From the NCBI RefSeq assembly GCF_014836845.1, contig NZ_JACSQA010000013.1, positions 1 through 64,000 on the forward strand: DNA of 64,000 nt. Reading direction: 5' to 3'. Shown in pieces: positions 33,233-42,589 of the stretch. Below the pieces are notes generated by a model, which worked only from the letters and a program-made list of their open reading frames with translations, did no database searches and was not told the origin of the DNA. Source of the DNA: Ureibacillus galli (GTDB taxonomy: Bacteria > Bacillota > Bacilli > Bacillales_A > Planococcaceae). A program made the translations under genes and the position numbers. Each line of letters opens with the position of its first letter. Positions within the stretch are counted from its first letter, which is position 1.

Positions 33233-35175
33233 ATGAAAAAAAGAAAAGGACATATTAAAGGTTTTACTGTTAAGAAACGTTTATTATTAGCCTTTGCGTT
33301 TATATTATTTGTTCCAAGTGTTTCCATTGGGATATTGTCTTAAGTGCATTGAGTAGTACTGCTCAAAGGGAAGCTGACTTACTTAATACATTAATTTCAA
33401 AGGAAATTCAACCGATTGTTGATCAAGCGGAATATTATAGTAATTTATTTACAATAGATTGGACAGAAGAAGAAATTCTACAAGAATTAAAACAGTATAA
33501 TACGGTGGAACCGTCCATTGAATCGGTAGCAGTTGCACAACAAGGAAGAGAATTTATGCGTGAACCGTTTTTTGATTTTGATGACGATTTCGATCCATTT
33601 TCTCGTCCGTGGTATTTAGCTGCGGTGGATAAACCGGATCGTCCAGTAATTATTGATCCATATATTTCATCTTCTAGCGGAGCATTAATGATGTCTGTTT
33701 CTGCTACATTAAAAGATGGTTCAGGTGTAATTTCTATAGATATTAACTTAGGGGCGATTACAGAATTAATTAGCTCAGTACATATCGGTGATACAGGTTT
33801 TGCTTCCTTAATGGATGCAAAACAAAATTATTTAGCAGATCCAACGATTGAAAATGGAACTAAGGCGAGTGAACAATTTGTTAAAAAAATGTCCGGTACG
33901 AGTGGAAGTTTCACATTAAATGATAACGGTACATTAAAAACAATTTTTTATGAACAAAATCCATTAACAGGCTGGTATGTCGTCGGTACATTAATGATGG
34001 ATGATATAGCTAAATCTACTCATGATATTTTAATCTTAAATATTATTGTATTAGTTGTAGCGATTATTGTTGGATTGGCAATTGGACTTCCAATTATTCG
34101 CTCCATTTTAACACCACTTCGATTATTAGGGGAAGCGGCTGAGAAAATTGGAGAAGGTGATTTACGCAATAAAATTCACATTAAAAATAAAGATGAATTT
34201 GGTGTTTTAGCTGCAGTCTTTAACAAGATGGTCGATTCATTACAATCGGTCATTCAAAAAGTGAGTGAGCAATCTAGTACGCTAGCAGCTTCTTCGGAAG
34301 AGTTGACGGCAAGTACGGAAGAAAATCAAAGAGCAACAGGGCAAATTGTCGAATCAATCCAGCAGTTTGCAAGTGGAGCTGAACAGCAATCCGTAGCAGT
34401 ATCCGATAGTACTGAAGCAATTGTAGAAATGAAGCACAATATTCAAATGATTTCTACAAAGGCCGATAATGCCAATACTAAGGCGAAGCATGCATTAAAT
34501 GAAGTAGAAGTTGGCGACGAAACGATAAATAAAGCAATTCAACAAATGCAAGTTATTAATGAAACGGTTCATACGATTGGGGCATCCGTAGAAAATTTAG
34601 GAAAACGTTCCGATGAAATAGGCCAAATTGTAGAAACAATTAATCAAATTGCCGATCAAACAAACTTATTAGCACTTAATGCTGCTATTGAGGCAGCTCG
34701 GGCAGGGGAAGCAGGAAAAGGGTTTGCTGTTGTTGCAGATGAAGTACGGAAATTAGCTGAACAATCAGCGAATGCAACGAATCAAATCGCGGATATTATT
34801 AATCAAATCCAAAAGGAAACGAATGAAGCAGTAAAAACAATGGCAACTGGTACAGAAGAAGTTGTAAAAGGAATTTCTGTGATGAATGAAGCTGGAGAGA
34901 AATTTAACACGATTCGTGATAATGTTGGAGAAGTAACGCATGAGATTGAAGAAGTTACGACAGCTACACATCGTATGTCCAATCAATCTAAACTTGTAGC
35001 AGCTTCTACAACAACCGTTCAAAACTTAACGAATGAAAATTTAGCTGGTGTACAAAATATCTCTGCTTCAACAGAAGAACAATTGGCGTCCATGCAAGAA
35101 ATTTCTGCATCTGCCGATGAATTATCGATTATGGCGGAAGACTTACAAAAAGTCATTCAACAATTTAAATATTAA
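33233..35175 (+). pseudogene. Methyl-accepting chemotaxis protein with N-terminal frameshift
   Basis: A chemoreceptor split by a -1 frameshift near 33338-33343. Frame A (ATG 33233, behind AAAGGATATGAG) gives [23 protein letters not shown], the first membrane segment, then a stop. Frame B continues as [15 protein letters not shown] and reaches 35175. Joined, they make a normal receptor of about 645 residues: dCache-like sensor (to about residue 250), second membrane segment [22 protein letters not shown], and a signalling domain with the hairpin [42 protein letters not shown]. Frame B alone begins at TTG 33349 and would lack the first membrane anchor. It is either a real loss or a base-call error. 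Confidence 0.85.
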
Positions 35176-35180
35176 TGGAT

Positions 35181-35214
35181 TAAAACCTGTAACGATCTTG
35201 TTGCAGGTTTTTTT
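35181..35214 (+). terminator. Terminator of the chemoreceptor gene
   Basis: Stem AACCTG-AAC / GTT-CAGGTT with a T/G mismatch pair and seven T residues. Confidence 0.87.
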
Positions 35215-35335
35215 CATGCTAGCGGTAAAATTCTCATTAATAAAAAAGAAAAACAATTTTATAAGTGAAAACTATTTGAAAGTATTAAAGGTATTTAGAG
35301 TAAATGCAATGCAAGAAAGAGAAAGGGTGTGAAAA

Positions 35336-35878
35336 ATGAAGGAAGCGGAAATTGTACATCAGTTTCAAAAGGGTGATGCTAGTGCCTTTCGAAGTATATA
35401 TGATCTTTATTTTGATTATGCGATTCGAGCGGCAACAATTGTGATGAATAATAATCATTTTTATGCGAAGGATGCTGTACAAGAAACATTTATACGAGTG
35501 TACAAAAATATTCATTTATACGATTCCTCTAAACCTTTTAAACCATGGTTCTATAAAATTCTTTTGAATGAGTGCAATCGGATTTTAAAACGAAACGCCA
35601 ATGTCATTAGCATAGGAGATCGGGTTGGAATAATGAATCAAGACAATCGTGTAAAGGATGAAATGAATCGTTATGTTGAATATGAAAATTTATATGATGC
35701 TATTCAGAAGTTGGAATACCATAATCGAATACCAATCATTTTGAAATATTTGAATGGATTTAAAGAACAAGAAATTGCTGAAATTATGAACGAAAATTTA
35801 AACACGATCAAATCACGATTATTAAAAGGTAAACAAAAACTTAAACGCTTCCTTAACTCGGAAAAGGGGGGGATGTAA
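35336..35878 (+). CDS. ECF-type RNA polymerase sigma factor
   Basis: A 180-residue extracytoplasmic-function sigma factor. Region 2 is FRSIYDLYFDYAIRAA through DAVQETFIRVYKNIHLYDSSKPFKPWFYKILLNE, with the conserved DAVQETF and PWFYKI stretches. Region 4 is ILKYLNGFKEQEIAEIMNENLNTIKSRLLKGKQKL, the -35 reading helix. It overlaps nothing but abuts the anti-sigma gene. The signal and regulon are unknown. I could not find a clear ECF promoter upstream. Confidence 0.92.
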   Translation: MKEAEIVHQFQKGDASAFRSIYDLYFDYAIRAATIVMNNNHFYAKDAVQETFIRVYKNIHLYDSSKPFKPWFYKILLNECNRILKRNANVISIGDRVGIMNQDNRVKDEMNRYVEYENLYDAIQKLEYHNRIPIILKYLNGFKEQEIAEIMNENLNTIKSRLLKGKQKLKRFLNSEKGGM

Positions 35879-36661
35879 ATGGACGATAAAAAAATGGAAC
35901 GGAATCTATATGAAACGTTAAAAGGACATACAGATGACGTAGTAAATGAAAAAGAAGAAATTTGGAAGTATATCGAATCCCAAATAAGTTTACAAGAAAA
36001 CAACATTGTGCGTGCAACGAAGAATAAAGGGGAGAGAGAAGTGAAACAACGAGAGAAAAAATCAACAGGACGTTTAGTTGTTTTAGTTGCTACGGCAGCG
36101 ATAGTAGCTTTCGTCTTTGGCATTTTCACAACAAATACAGGTCAGGCATTTGTGGAACAACTAAAACAATATTTCGAGCCAAAAAAAGAAGTGATAACTG
36201 AAATTGAAGGAGATCAGGAACAAAGTGAAGTCATTCTACAAGATAGGGTTGATTATATTATTTATATAGATGAAGAAAGGTATCAACTTATCCAAGAGCA
36301 AGACGTCGATAAAATTGTTCCGAAAGTACCGCTAGAAGATAAATATCCGGAAGTATCTATGACCATTTCTCAAATTGTAGACAAAACGCCAGAACAGCTA
36401 GTAAATGAATATGTAGAGCAACTTGGAACTTCCTTTGAAACGGTTAAAGAAATAGAAACAGTAACAGAACCGGTTAGTGGATTTTTAGTATCAGCCATTG
36501 ACGGTAACGAATGGAATAGTAAAGTGAATAAAGTATATATAATATCAAATGGGCGGGAAGGAAGCTTTGTATTTGATTTAAAATATTTCCTCGAAGCTTC
36601 AGAGGGGCATGGGGCAAGATTTTATCATATGTTAGAAGAGTTCCAAATTGTCGAAGAATAA
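35879..36661 (+). CDS. Membrane-bound anti-sigma factor (cognate)
   Basis: A 260-residue protein: cytoplasmic N-terminus of about 60 residues rich in charge, one membrane segment (LVVLVATAAIVAFVFGIFTT near residues 65-85), then an extracytoplasmic domain of about 170 residues. The start codon immediately follows the sigma gene stop, so the two are translationally coupled. This is the standard position and topology of an anti-sigma factor that holds the ECF factor at the membrane. No zinc-binding ZAS motif is visible, so it is not the common zinc type. Confidence 0.8.
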   Translation: MDDKKMERNLYETLKGHTDDVVNEKEEIWKYIESQISLQENNIVRATKNKGEREVKQREKKSTGRLVVLVATAAIVAFVFGIFTTNTGQAFVEQLKQYFEPKKEVITEIEGDQEQSEVILQDRVDYIIYIDEERYQLIQEQDVDKIVPKVPLEDKYPEVSMTISQIVDKTPEQLVNEYVEQLGTSFETVKEIETVTEPVSGFLVSAIDGNEWNSKVNKVYIISNGREGSFVFDLKYFLEASEGHGARFYHMLEEFQIVEE

Positions 36662-36681
36662 TAAAACTATGTTATAATAAT

Positions 36682-36716
36682 AAATAGGTATCTCTAATGA
36701 AAGAGATACCTATTTA
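36682..36716 (+). terminator. Terminator of the ECF sigma operon
   Basis: Stem AAATAGGTATCTCT / AGAGATACCTATTT with an AATGAA loop. The tail is ATTTATC, poor in T. Confidence 0.75.
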
Positions 36717-37060
36717 TTTATCTTTAGGAAATCCCTATACTTGGAAAATAGTTAAAGGCATATTTTATTATTTGACCTTCTTGGAAAAACAATTGTCCAT
36801 CTTGGGGAGAATTCTCTTGAGTTCCTTTTCAATATAAGATAAAATTTTCTTATGTTAAATTTTTCGAATTGTTTGTTTTTAACAAAAGTAGAAACATTAG
36901 TTTAAAGAGTCAATAGAAAACTATCGAATTGCGTATCTAGGTGATAAGTCGGGGTAATTTTAAAGGATGGATAAGTTTTTTGAACATTTTTTCCGTAACC
37001 TTTAAGCTCGAAAAAACGCCAATGATTTAGATGTACAGTGAAGATGGAGGCGAGAATAGA
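36717..37060. other. Intergenic region upstream of hom
   Basis: About 340 nt without a gene. I see AT-rich DNA, no T-box and no riboswitch. A GGAGG site is placed for the hom start at 37061. Confidence 0.6.
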
Positions 37061-38047
37061 ATGGCAACAATAAAGGCTGCCATCTTAGGTTTTGGCACAG
37101 TAGGTCAAGGAATATTTCATGTTTTAAATGAAAAACGTGAAGAGCTTCGTGACAAATTAGGATTAGAATTAGAAGTAGCGAAAATATTAGTACGTGATCC
37201 ATCAAAAGAACGGGTGCCAGGAACAGCCCACCTATTAACTGATAGTATCGACGATGTTCTTTCCGTTAAAGGAATTCAAGTCGTATTTGAAGCGATTGTG
37301 AATGAAGAACCTGCATTTACATATTTAAAAAAGGCTGTAGAAAACAAATGTCATGTCATTACGGCCAATAAAGTCATGTTTGCTAAGCGAGGCCTTGAAT
37401 TGCAAGAATTAGCAAAACAGAACGGTGTATTTGTCGGTTATGAAGCGACAACGGCTGGCGGCGTACCAGTTATTAAAACGATGAAAAATATTTTATTAGT
37501 CAATGAAGTATCAAGTATACAAGGAATTTTAAATGGTACGACGAATTTTATTTTAACAAAAATGCGTTCTGAAGGTTTATCCTTTGACGACGCTTTAAGG
37601 GAAGCCCAAGCATTAGGCTATGCTGAGGCGGATCCATATAATGATATTTCAGGTCAAGATGCCTTTAAAAAGCTCATGATTTTAAGTTCTTTAGCCTTTG
37701 GGGAACAACCGAATTGGGCGGATGTAGAGGTAATCGGAATTGATTGTATTACTTCTAACCAAGTTGCAGAAGCCAGTGAACAAGGACTTCGTTACCGCCA
37801 TGTTGCAGAAGTAGAAAAATACCCGGATGGTACGATATATGCGAAAGTTGCACCGATGTTAGTAGATAAAGAACATCCTCTCTATCCAATTGATGATGTT
37901 TTTAATGCAGTGACGATGGAAACGAACTATATTGGAACGTTGACTTTAATTGGACCAGGTGCAGGAATGTATCCGACGGCGAGCGTCATGGTAGAAGATT
38001 ATGCCGAAATTATTGGCAAACGCGCAGGTTTTGTCGTATCGATTTAA
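37061..38047 (+). CDS. hom: Homoserine dehydrogenase, short form without ACT domain
   Basis: A 328-residue NAD(P)-dependent homoserine dehydrogenase. AAILGFGTVGQGI is the nucleotide-binding loop near residues 6-18. ITANKVMFAKRG near 107-118, EATTAGGVPVIKTMKN, GILNGTTNFILTKM near 160-173 and EADPYNDISGQDAFKKL carry the substrate and catalytic residues. It ends at VVSI with no regulatory ACT domain; B. subtilis Hom is near 430 residues. The gene is alone, away from thrB/thrC. It could be a second, feedback-free enzyme. ATG 37061 is preferred over ATG 37031, behind GATGGAGGCGAG. Confidence 0.9.
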   Translation: MATIKAAILGFGTVGQGIFHVLNEKREELRDKLGLELEVAKILVRDPSKERVPGTAHLLTDSIDDVLSVKGIQVVFEAIVNEEPAFTYLKKAVENKCHVITANKVMFAKRGLELQELAKQNGVFVGYEATTAGGVPVIKTMKNILLVNEVSSIQGILNGTTNFILTKMRSEGLSFDDALREAQALGYAEADPYNDISGQDAFKKLMILSSLAFGEQPNWADVEVIGIDCITSNQVAEASEQGLRYRHVAEVEKYPDGTIYAKVAPMLVDKEHPLYPIDDVFNAVTMETNYIGTLTLIGPGAGMYPTASVMVEDYAEIIGKRAGFVVSI

Positions 38048-38093
38048 AAAAACATCTTGGGGCGTTAAAAGAACTCCTCAAGATGTTTTTTTA
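38048..38093 (+). terminator. Terminator of hom
   Basis: Stem AAAACATCTTG / CAAGATGTTTT around an interior loop, followed by seven T residues. Confidence 0.85.
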
Positions 38094-38154
38094 TTAAAAA
38101 GGAAACAATCGGATGAACAAAATTATGAAACTACTTTTTAAAGCGTTTTATCGA

Positions 38155-38385
38155 TCAATCTTCATCTTTAATATCTGGATCTTCGGGTATTGGGGTATTA
38201 CGCCAAATTTCGATTTCTTCTTTAATACGTTCTAATTGCTCATAATAAGTGTCGAACTGGGCGCTGTTTATGAGGAATTGTTCTCCGTCATGCACCGCTT
38301 TTATTCGGCCAGCATAGATGTAGCGAAGAACTTGTTCCTCTGGCATCGAGATGTCTTTCGCTGTCTCAGCAACAGTTTTATACAT
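38155..38385 (-). CDS. Small HTH (excisionase-type) DNA-binding protein
   Basis: A 76-residue protein. MYKTVAETAKDISMPEEQVLRYIYAGRIKAVHDGEQFLI reads as a MerR/excisionase-type winged HTH that binds DNA with one recognition helix, and a short acidic tail follows (PIPEDPDIKDED). Start at 38385, 9 nt after AAGGAGGTC. There is no integrase or phage gene around, so it is more likely a small chromosomal regulator than an excisionase. Confidence 0.78.
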   Translation of the reverse strand: MYKTVAETAKDISMPEEQVLRYIYAGRIKAVHDGEQFLINSAQFDTYYEQLERIKEEIEIWRNTPIPEDPDIKDED

Positions 38386-38522
38386 GTATGATGACCTCCT
38401 TCTAATCGTATTATATATAATTTTAAAGGAAAGCACTATTTACGGACAGTGTCTAATCATATTCCTAATAAAATCGAAAGAATAGTAAAGTTAAATAAAT
38501 ATGTATCAAAGGGGTGTAAGTT

Positions 38523-39425
38523 TTGAATGTTTTGCCATACATATTTGTCTTACTAGCTGCAATGCTTTGGGGGACGGTAGGGACAACTCAAACGTTCCTC
38601 GAAAATGGGGTATCTTCTATTGCGGTTGCGTCTGTACGGTCGGCGATTGGGGGAGGAATTCTGCTCATTATTCTCGTGTTCATGAGAAAAATAAAATTTC
38701 GAAACTGGTCGTGGAAATGGACCATACTAGCTGCTCTTACCATTGCATTATTCCAATCGTTATTTTTTACTTCTGTTCGATTTACTGGTGTTGCCCTTGG
38801 AACGGTTGTGACGATTGGTAGTTCGCCAGTATTTTCGGGAATAGTAGAATGGGTGATTTGGAAGAGAAAGCCGAATCGACTTTGGGGCATTGCCACATCC
38901 CTGGCAGTAGTAGGATGTATTTTATTATTTGTGAATAGAGGAGAAGCGACCGTACATCCAATCGGTATTTTACTTGCATTATGTGCCGGTCTAATGTTTG
39001 CCCTTTATACGAACTGTAGTAAGCAGTTAACAGAACGGGAAGAGACTCTCCCAGCCGTCGCTATGACTTTTACAATTTGTTCTTTAATGTTAGTGCCTTT
39101 TTCACAAGACGGTGTCAAATGGGTATTTTCCTCACAAAATTTAATACCGATGCTCTTTATGGGCTTAGCGGCAACGAGTATCGCTTATATTTTATTTTTA
39201 GCAGGATTAGAGAAAATAAGCTCTTCCTCTGCCGTAACGTTATCTTTAGCAGAACCTTTAACAGCAGCATTACTCGGTGTCTTCTTAGTAAATGAATATT
39301 TAAGTCCGACATCTTGGTTTGGGGTGGTGCTTTTACTAGGAGGTATTGTTGTATTAACAGTTGGAGGGCGGAAATCGAATAGTGGCGCACCTGTAAGTAA
39401 AGAGCTTGAGATTACAGAGAGTTAA
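38523..39425 (+). CDS. EamA family (DMT) transporter
   Basis: A 300-residue membrane protein with ten hydrophobic segments in two EamA repeats. The first contains LLAAMLWGTVGTTQTFL, the second ALCAGLMFALYTNCSKQL and LEKISSSSAVTLSLAEPLTAALLGVFLVNE. Likely an exporter of small metabolites; substrate unknown. The start is TTG behind AAAGGGGTG. Confidence 0.88.
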   Translation: MNVLPYIFVLLAAMLWGTVGTTQTFLENGVSSIAVASVRSAIGGGILLIILVFMRKIKFRNWSWKWTILAALTIALFQSLFFTSVRFTGVALGTVVTIGSSPVFSGIVEWVIWKRKPNRLWGIATSLAVVGCILLFVNRGEATVHPIGILLALCAGLMFALYTNCSKQLTEREETLPAVAMTFTICSLMLVPFSQDGVKWVFSSQNLIPMLFMGLAATSIAYILFLAGLEKISSSSAVTLSLAEPLTAALLGVFLVNEYLSPTSWFGVVLLLGGIVVLTVGGRKSNSGAPVSKELEITES

Positions 39426-39456
39426 AAGTGAGAAGTGCATAGCTTAGTAAATATAA

Positions 39457-39496
39457 AAGAAACCGGTTGTGACAATTTCACAACGGTTTCTTACTT
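39457..39496. terminator. Terminator after the EamA gene
   Basis: Stem AAGAAACCG-TTGTGA / TCACAA-CGGTTTCTT with one bulged G. It sits between two converging genes and can serve both. Confidence 0.75.
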
Positions 39497-39539
39497 ATAA
39501 TTTGGCATATAGAAAATTAATAAGTTTGTGCTTTGATAT

Positions 39540-40028
39540 CTATACTAAATTATTTTGAATGGCTTTTGGTTGAATAAATTTCACAAATAGTAAACGTACG
39601 ATTGGTCCCATGACAACGATTTGTAAAGGTAGCGCCATAATGAAGTTTTTACCAAATAAAGTGAAATACTCCGTTATAATTGAGTTGGACGTAAAGCCAT
39701 TGTGGATATAGGTTGTGACTAATCCGTATATGGACATGAAAAATGCCATCCCGATTACCATACAAGTTGAAATGGCTAGGACAGTATAGATTTTTTTTGA
39801 TGAATTGGCAGTTAGTCTTAAGGCGATTTTTTTAGCAAAGGGACCTACTAAATATAGATCAAGAATGAAGGCAATAGTAAACCCGATTAGAAAATCCGAT
39901 ATTCCTTCTAAAAACGTAATTTTTCCAAACATGCCATTAAGGTATAAATTATATATGGTCATTACGAGTACCATTCCAAAACACATAATCAACCCAAAAT
40001 AAAGACTCTCTTTTTTAGTTGTTGGCAT
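39540..40028 (-). CDS. DUF2798 family membrane protein
   Basis: A 162-residue protein with four hydrophobic segments. KKESLYFGLIMCFGMVLVMTIYNLYLN and LVGPFAKKIALRL are the opening and middle elements of DUF2798, and ALPLQIVVMGPIVRLLF is the closing one, so two DUF2798 repeats are fused in one protein. Function unknown. RBS AGGAGTG. Confidence 0.78.
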   Translation of the reverse strand: MPTTKKESLYFGLIMCFGMVLVMTIYNLYLNGMFGKITFLEGISDFLIGFTIAFILDLYLVGPFAKKIALRLTANSSKKIYTVLAISTCMVIGMAFFMSIYGLVTTYIHNGFTSNSIITEYFTLFGKNFIMALPLQIVVMGPIVRLLFVKFIQPKAIQNNLV

Positions 40029-40128
40029 AAGTCAACACTCCTTTCTGTTTACTAGTAGTATTATAGTGATTTGAGTTTTCCCTCGTAAGTAAAAAATTAG
40101 GTCTATTTTGTGACGCTCAAAAAGTTTT

Positions 40129-40311
40129 TTTAGAATAAAAGACAACTTCGTAGTTGAAGGAGTTTCAATAGTCAATAAGCTAGGAGTAACTCATTTTTTA
40201 GAATGTTTAAATACTCAAGGCATTTTCCCAAGATGTATTCGTTACTCATTCTACAGAGGGAACTTATTGGGACCGCAAAATAAAAGCAGGCTGTACAACA
40301 ATCCAACTTTT
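40129..40311 (+). other. Open stretch without start codon, possible gene remnant
   Basis: After the TGA near 40110 one frame stays open for about 60 codons (DNFVVEGVSIVNKLGVTH, FLECLNTQGIFPRCIRYS and further) and stops at TAA 40309-40311. It has no ATG, GTG or TTG start and no RBS. I do not recognise it. It may be a decayed gene upstream of the hut promoter. Confidence 0.3.
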
Positions 40312-40330
40312 TAAATTTTCTAAAACTTAT

Positions 40331-40359
40331 TTGACATTTTCTTATGAAGCGCTTACAAT
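40331..40359 (+). promoter_or_regulatory. hut operon promoter with cre-like site
   Basis: TTGACA (40331-40336), 17 nt, TACAAT (40354-40359). ATGAAGCGCTTACA at 40344-40357 is, on the other strand, TGTAAGCGCTTCAT, a match of 12 of 14 to the CcpA cre consensus, and it covers the spacer and the -10. This predicts carbon catabolite repression at initiation. Confidence 0.8.
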
Positions 40360-40432
40360 GAAACTAGTTATTAGACATTAGAACAATTAAAAGATTCTAT
40401 CGTAACTTTGAAAAATGAAAAGAGTTGTTAAT

Positions 40433-40876
40433 ATGGCATTAAGTAAAGATCGCCGTATTGGTAAACACGCTATCTTACTTTTACTTTCTGAGGATTCAAA
40501 TGAACATTTAGCAATGCTCAAGCAGTTGAATTGGAAGAGTTGTACGGGAAAAGTAGGAGCGATGGATACACATAAGGTAGTTGCTGCAATTGAAACAGCG
40601 GCTAAGAAAAATGGAGTTATAAATCCGGACCTTTATCGTGAATCACACGCATTATATCATGCGATTATTGAAGCGTTGAATGGGATAACGAGAGGTCAAG
40701 TGCAAATAGGTTCTGTACTAAGAACAGTCGGTTTATCCTTTGCTGTCTTACGTGGAAATCCATATGAAGATGAGCAAGAAGGAGACTGGGTTGCTGTTTC
40801 CTTATATGGAACAATTGGAGCACCGGTTAAAGGCTCTGAGCATGAAACAATTGGTTTAGGTATTAATCACATATAA
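40433..40876 (+). CDS. hutP: Histidine-dependent antiterminator HutP
   Basis: A 147-residue RNA-binding protein. With L-histidine and a divalent metal it binds NAG triplets in the leader of hutH and prevents termination. Closely matches the B. subtilis protein as I remember it: [56 protein letters not shown], and [18 protein letters not shown], which holds the metal histidine. ATG 40433 is preferred to ATG 40415 because B. subtilis HutP starts there and AAAAGAG lies upstream. Confidence 0.94.
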   Translation: MALSKDRRIGKHAILLLLSEDSNEHLAMLKQLNWKSCTGKVGAMDTHKVVAAIETAAKKNGVINPDLYRESHALYHAIIEALNGITRGQVQIGSVLRTVGLSFAVLRGNPYEDEQEGDWVAVSLYGTIGAPVKGSEHETIGLGINHI

Positions 40877-40900
40877 ATTGCCCATAGTATTTAGTTAATA

Positions 40901-40954
40901 GGGGGCTATATCTTGAAATCATTTTTAGTGATTTCTTTGATATAGCCCCCTTTT
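40901..40954 (+). terminator. HutP-controlled terminator before hutH
   Basis: Long stem GGGGGCTATATC (40901-40912) / GATATAGCCCCC (40939-40950) with an inner GAAATCA/TGATTTC helix and a TTTTCT tail. TAG triplets occur in and just before it. It sits between hutP and hutH, exactly where HutP acts in B. subtilis. Confidence 0.9.
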
Positions 40955-40992
40955 CTATTGAGCATTTATTTAAATTGAAGGGAGAAAAATTG

Positions 40993-42504
40993 ATGGTTAC
41001 ATTAAATGGTCAAACACTTACTTTTTCAGACGTACGAAAGGTTTTATTCGAAGGAGAAAAAGTTGTTTATTCTGAGGAGAGCATGAGAAAAGTACAGGAA
41101 AGCCGAAAAGCAGTTGAGAAAATCGTTTCCGAAGAGCGAATAGTTTACGGTATTACTACTGGGTTTGGAAAATTTAGTGATGTACTGATAGCAAAGGAGG
41201 ATGTTGAAGCGCTACAACTCAATTTAATTCGTTCCCACGCTTGTGGCGTTGGAGAGCCCTTTCCAGAGATTGTATCACGAGCGATGATTCTCCTTCGTGC
41301 AAATGCATTATTAAAAGGCTTTTCTGGTGTACGTCCAGTTGTTATTGAAAGATTACTAGAGTTATTAAATGCGGGGATTCATCCGGTCATTCCCCAACAA
41401 GGATCACTAGGTGCTAGTGGAGATTTAGCGCCACTTTCACATTTAGCATTAGTGTTAATTGGTGAAGGAGAAGTCTTTTATAAAGGAGAGCGAACACCTG
41501 CCATTCATGCATTAAAGAAAGAAGCGATTCTCCCAATTACTTTAACAGCCAAAGAAGGTTTAGCCCTTATCAATGGTACACAGGCAATGACAGCAATGGG
41601 TGTTGTCGCATACTTGGAAGCAGAAAAATTAGCTTACCAAACGGAACTAATTGCATCCATTACTATAGAAGGATTAAGAGGAATAATTGATGCATTTGAC
41701 GAGGACATTCATTTAGCACGTGGTTATAGAGAGCAAGTAGAGGTTGCCGAGCGTATTCGTGGTTACTTGTCAAATAGTTCTTTAATAACAAAACAGGGTG
41801 AACTTCGTGTACAAGATGCCTATTCCATCCGTTGTATTCCACAAGTACATGGGGCTACATGGCAGACATTAAACTATGTGAAAGAAAAATTGGAAATCGA
41901 GATGAATGCTGCAACCGATAATCCGTTAATTTTTGATAACGGTGAAAAGGTATTATCTGGTGGTAATTTCCATGGTCAACCGATTGCATTTGCGATGGAT
42001 TTTTTAGCAATTGCTATAGCAGAACTAGCCAATATATCAGAACGCCGTATAGAACGACTTGTAAATCCACAATTAAATGATTTACCACCGTTTTTAAGTC
42101 CTGAACCGGGCTTACAATCAGGGGCAATGATTATGCAATATGTTGCAGCATCACTAGTATCTGAAAATAAAACATTGGCACATCCGGCAAGTGTTGATTC
42201 TATCCCTTCTTCAGCGAATCAAGAGGATCATGTAAGTATGGGGACAATCGGAGCACGACATGCATATCAAGTTATTACAAATACACGTCGAGTATTAGCA
42301 ATTGAAGCTATTTGCGGTTTGCAGGCTGCAGAATTCCGTGGGAAAGATAAGATGGCTTTTGCTACACGTGAATTTTTAGAGAATGCTAGAAAAATCGTTT
42401 CATATATTAATGAAGATCGAGTGTTTTCTAAGGATATCGAAGTGATGAATGACTGGTTAAAGAATGGAACCTTTCAATTTAAAAGAAGTGAAGCATTCAT
42501 ATAG
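40993..42504 (+). CDS. hutH: Histidine ammonia-lyase
   Basis: A 503-residue enzyme that turns L-histidine to urocanate and ammonia. The tripeptide Ala-Ser-Gly that forms the MIO cofactor is in [15 protein letters not shown] near residues 138-152. [10 protein letters not shown] near 53-62 holds the catalytic tyrosine. [15 protein letters not shown] and ATDNPLIF are the other signatures. ATG 40993 behind GAAGGGAGAAAAATTG. First structural gene behind the HutP-controlled terminator. Confidence 0.96.
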   Translation: MVTLNGQTLTFSDVRKVLFEGEKVVYSEESMRKVQESRKAVEKIVSEERIVYGITTGFGKFSDVLIAKEDVEALQLNLIRSHACGVGEPFPEIVSRAMILLRANALLKGFSGVRPVVIERLLELLNAGIHPVIPQQGSLGASGDLAPLSHLALVLIGEGEVFYKGERTPAIHALKKEAILPITLTAKEGLALINGTQAMTAMGVVAYLEAEKLAYQTELIASITIEGLRGIIDAFDEDIHLARGYREQVEVAERIRGYLSNSSLITKQGELRVQDAYSIRCIPQVHGATWQTLNYVKEKLEIEMNAATDNPLIFDNGEKVLSGGNFHGQPIAFAMDFLAIAIAELANISERRIERLVNPQLNDLPPFLSPEPGLQSGAMIMQYVAASLVSENKTLAHPASVDSIPSSANQEDHVSMGTIGARHAYQVITNTRRVLAIEAICGLQAAEFRGKDKMAFATREFLENARKIVSYINEDRVFSKDIEVMNDWLKNGTFQFKRSEAFI

Positions 42505-42589
42505 GAAACAATTAACTAGCTTGATTGAGTGAAGGCTATAAATTCAATGCAAAGAAAAGTTACCAAGACCACTATTAGGAGGGAATAAT

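Noticed and set aside
36717-37060. Threonine or lysine riboswitch, or T-box, before hom
   Set aside because: No T-box motif (AGGGTGG) and no conserved riboswitch core is present.
38155-38385. Excisionase of an integrated element
   Set aside because: No integrase, att repeat or phage gene nearby; only the HTH fold resembles excisionases.
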